This document shows positions 51,701-63,700 of a stretch of 64,000 nt of DNA, piece by piece (position 1 is the stretch's first letter; each line of letters starts with the position of its first letter). The DNA lies in NCBI GenBank assembly GCA_013407085.1, contig JACCGJ010011355.1, forward strand, positions 1-64,000, in the 5' to 3' direction. The notes beneath the pieces were generated by a model. It ran no database searches. It was not told the DNA's origin and saw only the letters and a list, made by a program, of their open reading frames with translations. The position numbers and the translations under genes were made by a program. This stretch comes from Atriophallophorus winterbourni. Lineage: Eukaryota > Platyhelminthes > Trematoda > Plagiorchiida > Microphallidae.

Positions 51701-54700
51701 TCTGGTTTGATACATTCGCATAACCGAAGCCTTTAAAAACTTGCTACCTAAATTGAGCGTAGAGTTTAAAGAAACCACTCAAGCGAAATCATAGCTAAAT
51801 ATGTCGGGGTATGAGAAAATGTTTATTTTCGTGGGAGTTGCAATGACTTCGATCGACAATTCTGGTGGATAATTTTGTTTTATTTGTGACTATTTAATTG
51901 TTCCGAAAGTCACATGAAGTCGATCACCGCGGTCGTCAATGACGGCCTTTAGTCGAGATAATGATCCGTACGTATTCTTTTACTCAGGAGGAAGTCGAAC
52001 TCAATAACATTTTTGTTTGATGCCTTTCGGAGTCAGCTACGATTACCGTATTTTTCACAGTGTGAACATGCACTATTCATACAAAAGGCGCACCGGAATA
52101 TAAGGCTCACTGCCGATTTTTCGTACAAATGAGTGTTTTCATGTGCACCTTATAGTCCGAAAAATACGGTAATCATTTCGATTAAAAACCAAGCAATTCA
52201 CGTATATCTGCCTAAGTTAAGTCAACCAATCAACGTAAAGACAACTTTATCAAGTAAACACGTAGCGCTATAGATTAGGCAACTCCGTTCGAGTATATTG
52301 ATTGCAATTAACTGTTATATCACGTCATAATGTGGAGCTGCGAAGTGCATTACAATAAGTGCTAATCAGGAGCTTTGGGACGAGATGCAGAACACCAACG
52401 TCCGGGACAACACAAGACCAGGAAGCACAGAAAAGGCCGACGACAACATTCGCGTATCCGTAATTAGTTCCGATTTCGAAAGGATTGCATCAGAACGTTT
52501 CAGAAGACAACATCCTCGGAAATATGAAGAAATGGACATCAGCTGCAGTCGAACGACATGCGATTCATCACGGTCGGTCAAACGAGCCCAATTTGACGAG
52601 GGCTTGAAGTGAACAGGTTGGCTCGGCATCGATTGACAAAATAGATCGAAGTGACAGCTGGAGCAGTCATGTTGAGGAGAGTGTTTGTTGGATGTACATC
52701 ACAATCGCATGAATTTTCATGTTCTACAGCTTTTCGAATAAATAAACTGTCCGATTCGGGAGGAGATATCTCTACCGCAGCGCTTGCAACGATAGGTAGA
52801 ACTCGGTTGTATGGCATCAGTTACACGCCGGCGGCGTGATCTACGTTTAGCAGCCAAGAGCTGGATCTATTCCTCCCCAGTTTGAAGACGACGCTTTACA
52901 CAATGCCTCCAATGTGAGCGGTCAAGAGCAAGTTCTTCCCAACTCGCGAGGACAATGCCAAGAGCTTTCATATCTCTTTTACAAACGTCTTTGTACCGCA
53001 AGTCGACTTCCTATAAATGACAGGCGTTTGATCATAGCTTCGTCATGTGCGCAATAAACTTGTTTGACCAATGGGCGTTCTCTTGTGTTGTGGATTAGCG
53101 GGTGAACGTAATTAAAGTTAGAAAGGCTGCTAGCAGGGATGAATCGGGGCAAAAACAATCAAGTGGATGTGAGACGAGGGGTGACGTATTTAATGCTGTA
53201 TGGAGTGTCAAGAAGGCAGAAGCTTCGATTGTGATTACGCTTGGCGACGAAGCGATTTACAACTGCCGAATAACATGATGAGGTTTTGAATCGTGAGATG
53301 GGCATTACTTGAAGGTTTGGGGTTGAGTTAGTCATTTTCATTGCGCATACCAATGCATCAAACTGATTCCTTGGATGGAGAACAGAAAGATTGGAGCCAA
53401 CATTTTAGGTATCAGGTTGAATACCGCAGAGAAATTAACGCCTAATCACGCCCGCATTACGTCTATCTATGAATGATCAATACATGGTGTATAAGTTTGA
53501 ACACGAGTAAAATAACATACCTTGTTCTGATTCAGGTTGGAACTCTTTCCAATCACGCTCTCCGAAAGCCACACGAGCATCATCATCGGAACGTTGACTA
53601 AGTTCCTGCATGGGTGGTTCCACTACAACATAGGAACTTTCAGCATCTCCAGTCGAAAGTTCTACTTCTTCGCGCTCGGGTTCCACAGACACATCGGCCG
53701 TACGATATCCCAGAAAGTCTAAAATACGGTCTTTCAAACCAAGTGCCGTTGAGGATGGCGGCGGCGATGATGGTGTAGGAACAATTTCCGTCAAATGAGA
53801 CGGTACTTCTTCCAACTGCTCTGTTTCTGATTAAGTAAACGGAGAAGCGAGTATGAATTATGTCAGATATAACGACTGTGATCACGGTAAGATACATAAT
53901 GAAAGTATCAATTAAAATGAATACATTGTGCAGCTGAATCAAATATTTCATGAGTTTAATCTCTGTTTCATGTCCATTATAAAGCTTTTTTACTATTGAA
54001 GAATAAAAAATATGATGATGATCGAACGAGTCAGGCATCTGGCCACTCGCCTTTTAATCACAGTAATAGTTACCAGTAGGAGGGGACTATCGTTGCAAGC
54101 GATGTGGGAGAGATTGATCCTCCCGAATCGGACTGTTTAGTCATTGAAAAAGCTGCAAAACATGAAATTCATGCGATTGTGATGTACATCCATGGTCGAC
54201 ATCGACCGATGGAGGCCAATAAACAAGGAGGGGAAGAATGAATATCTCACGAATATTTAGAGGGTGAGATTATGCTATACCTTGACGATGAATCTATAAA
54301 CAGAAAATCAAAATGCAAAAGAGATATAAAAGCTCTTGGCATTGACCCCGCTAGTTGGGAATAAATTGCTCTTGACCGCTCACATTGTGTAAAGTGTTGT
54401 CTTCAAGCTGGGGAGGAGCAGATACAGCTCTTGGCTGCTGAACGCAGATCAAGCCGTCGGCATGCAACTGACGCCCTACAACCGAGTTCTACTTATCGTT
54501 GCAAGCGCTGCGGGAGAGATTATTCTACCCGAATCGAACCGTTTAGTCATTCGAAAAGCTGTAGAACGTGAAGATTCATGCGGCTGTAATGTACATCCAT
54601 GGTCGACATCTACCGAAGGAGGCCAACAACAACAACAACACCGAAACGGTTAAATAGTCGAATTAGTTAATGTGCGCACTTTGCTCTGGACTATAAACTA

Positions 54701-57700
54701 CAGATTGATTCCGGCTGTTTACCACCACCGGGTGGAGACAGTGAGATCAGGTTCAGTGCGCCTTAAAGAATAGTAAAGTTGTAAGCCTTGTTGCAGTTGA
54801 ATGCCACTTTAATATCGGGTTTATACAAACAACCACGATGTTCAAATATAAATCACGACGAGACTCCAGGTCTTGAGCTCAATACGCTAAAGATTGACCA
54901 ATTTATTGTTCTGCTCTCACTCCCCCGCTCACTAACAAGCGACAACCGGCTGCTGACTGTTTGTCTTCATCAGGAGGAGACAGTAAGATCAGGTTCAATG
55001 AGCCTTGCAACAGCGGTAAGTTAGTAAAAACGGATGTATGCTTGGATCCCTTTGCTAAATAGGGTTCTAACAAAGAAGAAAATGACTTTATTCGTGTATA
55101 CGAATTTTCAGCAATTAAATTAATTTCTACACCGAATTGAGAAAAAAGTGAAATTTGTGAAATCACACAAGCCTGATCCAGGCAAAGTACCGCGCATTAA
55201 AGACTGTACATGGGTTGAAATATTGTCAAGTTGCCAAGGTCTAGATGGACGTGAGAATGAAATTAGAAGATGAACTTAGAAAAATGAGGAGGAGCTCTCA
55301 ACATCGGTTATCAAACTGTCAGGTGCATCTTCAGCTCTGAAACAGTCATTGATTGATTAACCATGTCAGGAACAATAAAGTTTCTGAATTTATTAGTTCA
55401 AAAATAAGGAATAAACTATTGGCTTCGAGTGGTGGAGAAAGATTTGCAGGCAACAAGGGTCTTGCACAGTGGATGTGCACTATGTTTGAATACAAAATCA
55501 AAAATTGAGTACGGGTTAAGCGCTCAAGTCGAATTAGCGAGTTTTACGTATTAATTTCATAGAGATAGTTTGTTGATTTTTGTTCTGACGTCTGCGGGAG
55601 GAGGCTCGTTTATCAGGACAGTGTTTACCAGGTTGGTGATAACACGCATTGCCATTCTGCAAGTTACGCATCAAGAAATACCTGTTTTCAAGTTCTTTTT
55701 CAACCCATTGAACAAAATAGAATAACAAGGTTTAGTACACACACAAATCTGACCATTCACGAACTTCATTGACGACCCGGTAAGTGTACATGTCCTAATT
55801 GACATTAGCCACAATATATGTACGAAAGCACAAGCCTGATCCAGGCAAAGTGCCGTACATTAGCTACAAAGTTACGTTTGGAACATTCGACAGTGCATTT
55901 CGGTACTGCCTGAAGTATTGATACATGTTTCGGAAATGTGAATGTTAATGAGCATTGTAGAAAAGCCTTGGAAATTTCAAGATACGTAATGAAGCGCAGT
56001 GCTTATTTTTTACTCAGACCCCTTGTGGGTAGACATTGAAAAACGCATGTCAAACAGGATAGAACCACGTAGTTGCTTTGACCGAGAAACGAATAAACAA
56101 TCGAAAACACTTACTGGTAACGCTAGCAGCGGAGCTGATATCCGCTGTTGAGACGTCAGATACCGGCTTCGCATCCTTAACTTCTTCGAGTTTCGGCAAA
56201 CGATCCAGAACGCTGGTTGCCAAAGCCATCTCATCACGAGAAACAATTGGTCGCACATTTTTCATGCTTGGATGTATAACATCTGAACGATTGATTTTGT
56301 GCAGAGCATCAGCCAGCAGATTGCCTGTGAAAAGAGTGAGAGTGCAAGTTTTCATAATCCTACCAATTTTTAAATGATTATTTTCACGAAAAAGTTGTAT
56401 TGCCATGATGCAAATTAGCAATTTCTGTAAAGAGTGAATTTCGGTTGAATACGTGTGATGAGCCAGCGGACATGATAAAGGTTTTTTTAGAAACTATTGT
56501 GCAAAAATGAACAATAGTTGCGGTGGATTTTACGAGAATCTGAAGGCAATCTCTCGTATTTAATCTTAAATATATAGTCCCACACTAAATATGCACTTAT
56601 CGTTAGTAAATCACCATCTTCTCACCATAAACCTTTGCCACAAGATGGCTATTTCTTACATTGCGTAATATTGGACACAAACGGATTGCTGCTTGGGTTA
56701 TTCAGATTAAACTTGGATGCATTCATACTATGAACGCCCTTGATGAAATTTTTGAACCCATAACATAGCTCTCCTAATGCAAATACGTGTCACGATGGAA
56801 CTTATACACCTATAATCGACCCAGCGTGCTCCATGCTGACGGGTTTGTGAAAGTTGTAAGATCTACGTGGCTGTGTATAAGTGGACCGTAGCACTGAAGT
56901 ATTAACCTTGCTCATGTCACAGGCCTGCGGTAACTGAACCCAATTTTGTCAACTGCTGACTGCAAAACAGCATGAATACAATCAGTCATCATGGAAATAA
57001 GGTTTCCCATTCATGAGTAGTTTTAGCTAATACGCATACTCCACTATCGGCTTCGGGTTATTTACTCCTATTAGATGGAAGCAGTAATCCTATTTTCAAC
57101 GGGAGTAAACAGTCGAAAACCGGCAGTCGATTACAGTTAAGACTATGATATGATCGTCAACAAAGTATTACTCATCCATAAGCGACTTATGGTTTGCCCA
57201 TGAATCACGCTATCATTCGGTTTTAAACATCATGGTTGGTTTTAAGAAAGTTATCCAACGGCGAATCAAAATGAATCTCTGTTCACTATCATTCCATGGT
57301 TCATTAAAGTTTATAAGCGTCTTACCAGTCGGTAAGACGATTATAAACCCAGAATCACTCTGGTGATTGAGGTTTTGAAAATCATAGTTCCTTCTACGCA
57401 TCATATACTCAAGAATTAACGGAGAAAGGAGCAATTAGATTCGCATTTACCATTATTAAAAGCCAAACTTTCTATTCTATTCATATTCGTTCTACAACGC
57501 GAAAATGTTATCCACCTCATGCCAGCATTATCTCTTTAAATTGGATTAGTGAATCTATCGTCGAAGAAAGGAAACAACAGAAATCACCGAAATCGTACAA
57601 AAGGTTCCAACAATCTCAACAATCAGACAAATTAACTAGAATTCGTTTCTATGTTTCCCAGTTCACAACCCAGAAGTTGGTTTGCTGATCATACGATCTT

Positions 57701-60700
57701 TAAAAAGCAACCAAACATCTTTGTAAAAGCAATACATACACCTATTACACACTCATAAATTGATGTTCTTTCGAATGTCTATGGATTATATTACAGAAGA
57801 GTAATGACAAAACGTTTACTCACCCAATGCATGATCTGGCGAGGTGTACTGCTCAACCGACTTTTGCTGCCACATTCGCAGAAGCAAATCAGCATGCTCT
57901 TGCTCGGTCCCAGTCGTGGCGGTTCGGCTAATTGATTCAACTTCATCTGGCGTGAAACCCAATTGTGGGGCTAATAGCTTCCAATCACCGCTCAACTGAC
58001 GAGCCAATGTGGTTCTGTCGAGTTCAGACCGACCCAGGATCTCATCTTCTATAAACACAAAAAGTATTGCATATATACGAAATATTCACCAATAGCTAGT
58101 CTAAGCCACACAAAAAACAAGGCGAATCGATATGCATCAAATAAAACACGGTATGCGAAGAACCGGATTCACACCTTCGTTTCGAACTCCATGTGTCAAT
58201 AATTTATATAGTCTGACTTCAGCTGAACGCTGAACCGAAAAGCCCAATCCATTCGTACAGGTAAACCACGGTTATCGACCTGGCACGTTTAACTAATTAC
58301 AGCTATGCAGTGCTAACACCAACGCTCACTCGGCGACGTCCTTGTAACAGTGGTGTGCCATCTGGATACATCGCTAACTAAGGTCACACGTTGAGGTCGT
58401 TATACCGACAAAGCCGCTGTCCCGTTGGCTAATACTAATGTTGCAATTATTCGACTAGTGTATTAGTCGCGTATTGAATGACCGCCGAGTACCGCCAAAT
58501 AAGGCAGGTAAACAATATAAAACACATTTGCATGCATCTCCTTCACACAAAACACTCCACGACCGGTTTCGTGCTGTTTGCACTCATCAGGTAGGGACAG
58601 TAGGATCAGGATCCGCATGCGCTTACATAAAAGCAACAAGCTATAAAATCACAAAGCGAGAGGTGAAGGAACAAATAACAGTTCATATGGTTCTGTGTGC
58701 TGTATTTTGTGATTCAGAGGAAATCCCACACAAACAAATAGCACCAGTAATGAGACGTTTGAAACAAACCTGCAGTAGCCACCATCATGGATTGGCCCGG
58801 TCTTGGCAGGCGTACATCCAGTGTCGTGACCACCTCCTGCGTTTCATCGGGATTTACTGCGTCTAGTCGAGAATCGTGCAAAAAGGTCACGGTTCCGTTG
58901 ATGTAAGCATCACTAGAACAACGTTCGTCCTGTCTGCATATTCGCACTGGAAATGTGACTCGATTTTCCCGAAACGGGCGAACCAGTAGTTTTGGTTGCG
59001 CTTTACCCGAGGTTATTGGAACTAATGCACCGGTGACCTTGATCCAATAAGTATGATTTTCAAAGAGCTGCAAAGTAAATGAATAAATGTGCGACGGGTA
59101 TTCAGCATATAGCACAGTTCGATGCTAAACTGAGTAACAAGAGGATACACTTTTGGTTCTGTTGTTGTACGAATGGTTTTATACATAGAGTGAAAATCTT
59201 ATCATCATCAATGTTCGGCTCATCGCTTTCAACGTGGTTTTCAAATCTGCAAAGAACGTCATTCAACTTATCTTGATTTAGATAGATTACCAATCGGAAA
59301 GAGTGTCGTGTATCTTACGCGGTTTCTGCGAAACAATTCTCCAATCACCTGTCATATAAATACAGAATATAAAAACTCGACTAGTTTTGCTGAGAATAAA
59401 ACCGCGACGAACTCTTAGTCATTAGGAACGAATCTTTTTGCAGAAAACGGTTCATTATCATGTTTGATTCCCTTACATCTCACAGGCAATAGTTTAATAC
59501 GTTCTTAACCCTTTGTCTACGGTAATTATATATACGTATTTTATGATATTTTTGTGTGATTCTGCTTAATCATGGTATAAATAAAACACATGATTAATTT
59601 TTAAGGATCAGATGCCAGACGCCGCCTGACAAGTGCACTCCGATTGTGACTGAAGGTACCGACGGGAGCTACTGAGCAATCGACTGCTTGCTTGAGGTGG
59701 TAACTAGAGTTACCGTCAGTAGACAAAGGGTTGACCCTTTGTCATATTTATGTACCCGCAAATTCGGGTGTATGCAAACTTGTAGGCTGAACGGTCACTC
59801 ACATAATGATCGATGGGAAATTCTACAGAAACGGAGTAGAGACTCAAATTAGAGACAATGCTGGCCGAGATACTATTAGCTATAATCTTTTCAAATTTAA
59901 AAATATTAAATGTTATTGAAATCGTAATTTTAAATAAACAAATTCAATGTTTGCACATCGACCTCGAAATAATGCTTTAGCTATAGAAAACAGGAATCCA
60001 TGTATTTAATTCAAGAAAAAAATTAAATAACACATTTAGTGTAAACAATTGAAATGAAATGAACAGGGTGAACGTACAAATACCCACTTTATTCATGACC
60101 CTAAGGAGGTGCCTGACTTCAGTCACGCCATTCTATGTTGTGTCATGCAATTTTCACATTCATCAACGGTAACTTCACTACCAGTTTAGGGTTGTTGGCT
60201 AACAAATAAATTTCGAACTTGTAACCACTGTTTGATAAGTGTGTTCATTATCGTAATCACAACGTAATTCGTGGCCAATGTGATAAATGTTAATTGTAAG
60301 CCATGTACTGTGTTGCTCACAGCCCCGTATAATATTTAATGATTTTCTGGTAGCGGTTTCAAATGTTACACTAATTCAAGTCCCACTGTATCCGACCTTC
60401 ATTGTCTTAATCAGAGATGGGCAAACGACCCGAAACCGGCAGTGGACTGTTAGTTTCACCGTATTTCACCGTTTTACACATAAACGAATGAATTGATTCA
60501 CTTTTCATTAATAGACCGACTGGGCATATCGAGCATGATGGGGAACTACACACATTTTATCATCAGTTACGGACAGCACGATTAGGATCAGCATGCCTTG
60601 AAACATTGGACGAATGTTAAACTCTAAAGAATAGTTCTCACTTACATGAATAATGCTTAATTTTATGACTCACTTTCACGCTCGGACCAACTGCAAGCAA

Positions 60701-63700
60701 GCTGAATCGTTCTAAGCATTCCAATGTCTTATCCTCGTTGTCGTCTGTGAGACAAAGACATCGGAATTGAAAAACAGACGGGCTAGGTTTTTGTGCGGCA
60801 GGGATTGATGAAATTTCTGGATCCATATTGTCCGTTGCATGTGAAAGACTTAGTGGCTGTCGAGCAAAAACCACAAAGCGTCCTGTGATGGGAGGAATGG
60901 AAGCTTCTTTGTAAATGATTGATGCCAGCTCGATAGGAGCCTCTTGTTGGACACTTTCAATCAGCCAAAATCTGCAAAACAATTTGGCATGATAACAAAT
61001 GCAACATAATAAGCATTTAAAGGAAATTTGAGTGCAATCGGTGAGATGTATTTTGGGGAAACGTTTCGCCTCTAACACAGAATCTTAATCGAGCCAAAGG
61101 CGATCGTCTGGACAGGGACGATGATCTGGTAGCAGTAGTGTATTCACAACAATCTCATACAAGTGAAAATAGTCAAGGCCGTTTAAACGACACATTTTTT
61201 TCAAGTCACACTGAACCTGATTTTACTGTCTCCACCTGATGACGGCAAACAGCCAAAAACCGGTAGTGGGGTGTAAGTGAAGGGGATGTGAGCACCACAA
61301 TACATTGTTTGACCTTAATTCCTTACTTATGCACTTCTGCACATGTCAACCACTGTGTCAACCGACCTTGACCATACTCACCTGTATCAGTTTGACGTGG
61401 ATACACACCGTACTAGGCAAATCGACCACTGATCCGATCATGCCTACATGCTTGACACCCTCATACTTACTATAGAGGGCATAGCGGCAAGGCCAAAGCA
61501 GAGGTGTTGGATGGAATGATACTTAAGACAATTCAACAATTTAATCAGATTCCCTGTCCCACTATTACACTTGTTCTGATGAAGCTTCTGTGTCGCAAGC
61601 TTTTAACCGATTTCACTCAGATTTCGTTGCATTAGACTCACACGGTCTGTCCCGAACTCATTCCAATAATAAGCTTTGATCTTTAATGGTCCGTTCTAAG
61701 ATTGGTCAAGCTAGTAGTGGAAGACTTAATTGTTCCGGAGATTAACGACTGCATTCAATCGTAGAACCTACTCAATAAACTGTCTTCGATTTAACTTAAA
61801 ATGAACGAGCAATACCCAACATCGTTATACAGACCAATAAAACCACTTTGCAAAGAGTCCCTTCTACTTACCTTGCAGAAAAGGTGGTTGTGAATGTTAC
61901 ACAATCTCCTGACCAATTCAACGCAGTCTGTTCGGTAATATTCTCCCACACAGCAGGATTTATGCCTCCTGCAAGGCTACGTAAAAGGTAAACGGTGTGG
62001 TTATCGGTAAACGTGGAATTCCTCAACGATGGTTTAGATCTTTGGAAGGGGATCTTCAATGTGATTGGTTTGTGGAACTTGCGTCTCCGTGGTTCAATAC
62101 TGACTACCGGAGAACAACGGAACTGGGATTCAGCGTGATTCGAAACCACATTTTGTGGGATAACTTGAACCTGTGAATTGAAAAACATTGTGTATTCAAC
62201 GGTGCAAACATTTCAAAAGCGTTTGCAGAATACCGGGGTTAGGAAATCGTCAGGATAGAGAAAATTACTGTGGTCGTGGTCATTTGTTAGCCCTTTCGTC
62301 TGCGACCGGTTTCCTTATATTTACACATTTTCGGTGGTTATAATAATCGCTAGTTATGCTTTTGCATACACCCACCAAAATTACGCTTTACGACCGATTT
62401 CTTGTTCATCGCCTTAATTAGGTGGTGCTCATAAGATTGGCCTTACGGGGAGGAATGATCAAATGTCATGTGTTTGGAAACGTTAGTTGGGAGGTAAACG
62501 GAGTCGATATTTGATAACACCGTGTTATGAGCTGGAGTCCTATTTGTAGGAGGTCAATCGAGACCCAATGGCTTTCCGCTTCTAACGCCTATTACGTTTT
62601 ACCGATACACCAGATGTCCAGCAGTCAAACGTCCAGGACTGTCGGATCGAATATGTTCCAGTTTTTAAATACCTAGGTTTGAGCATGTTACCCAATGTTG
62701 AGGCGAAAGATTATGCGGAGTTAAGGGTTGATCGTTCTCATAATTCGTTTTTGCCGCAGAAAGGCACCTAGCAACCAAAATGTTAGCATTTGGAAAAATA
62801 ATGCCACCGTGTTTATCCGGTTTAATAAGAACGATCACGATAAAAATTTGAATTTGAGACTGTATCTTAACGGATAGCTCAACTGAATCTGTTCGATTTT
62901 CCCTATCGACGAATCAGAGGAGGCATTATCTTACTTTACAAAACATTCCATACCCCGAACCATCCCATACAGGATTTATTCACGCGAAGGGATACGAGAA
63001 ATTATCGGACCCACGAATAAGTGCTGGTTGTACCCCATTCCCGCCTGAACTGTGGAAGGTATTTTTACTCTGTTCGTGTCTGTTTTACTTGGAACATTTT
63101 ACCTTCAACCGCTGCTCACTCCACTAGCTTGCATGACTTTAAAACGAAATTAGACGAAGTTTTATTGCATTATTCGTTTCCAGAACACTTATATACAGTT
63201 TAATCTATTTTTATTGTTTATACACTTAAATTTCAAGTTTTACCATCCTATGGTTGTTGTTAAGCTTGTTGCTTTTTAGACCATTAAAAACCTTGAATTA
63301 CCATGAATTAACGGAACTATTTGAAGCAGACACAAACCGAGAAATCGTCAGCTTTAATTGACAAATTTTAGCACACGGCAATCTTGAATAATACAACTAT
63401 AAAATCAAGAATACGAAACGCTGGTATTTATTGCCACACAAACTAGTGATTGTTAAGTAGGTAAATTGAACATTCACTTCGTTGCGAAAACATTTCAAAA
63501 TGAATACACAGTTAACTATATCCCAGTTGCCTCAATATATCTGTGTAAAAAGTATTTGGTCTTTAAAACATAAAGAAAAATGTATATTATTCATACTTTG
63601 TTAAGCTACACCGAAAAGTGAGCGCTGCTCAAACATGCATTCATTGGTCATTCATAAGCGCCTTGAGTGCTTGACCAAGAATAACTTTGTGATTCTGTGT

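Noticed and set aside
61365..61530. Possible additional ankyrin exon on the minus strand (donor ACAG|GTGAGT)
   Set aside because: The ZU5 and linker exons on either side join without a gap in the ankyrin domain, so no exon is needed. The sequence looks like a dispersed repeat.
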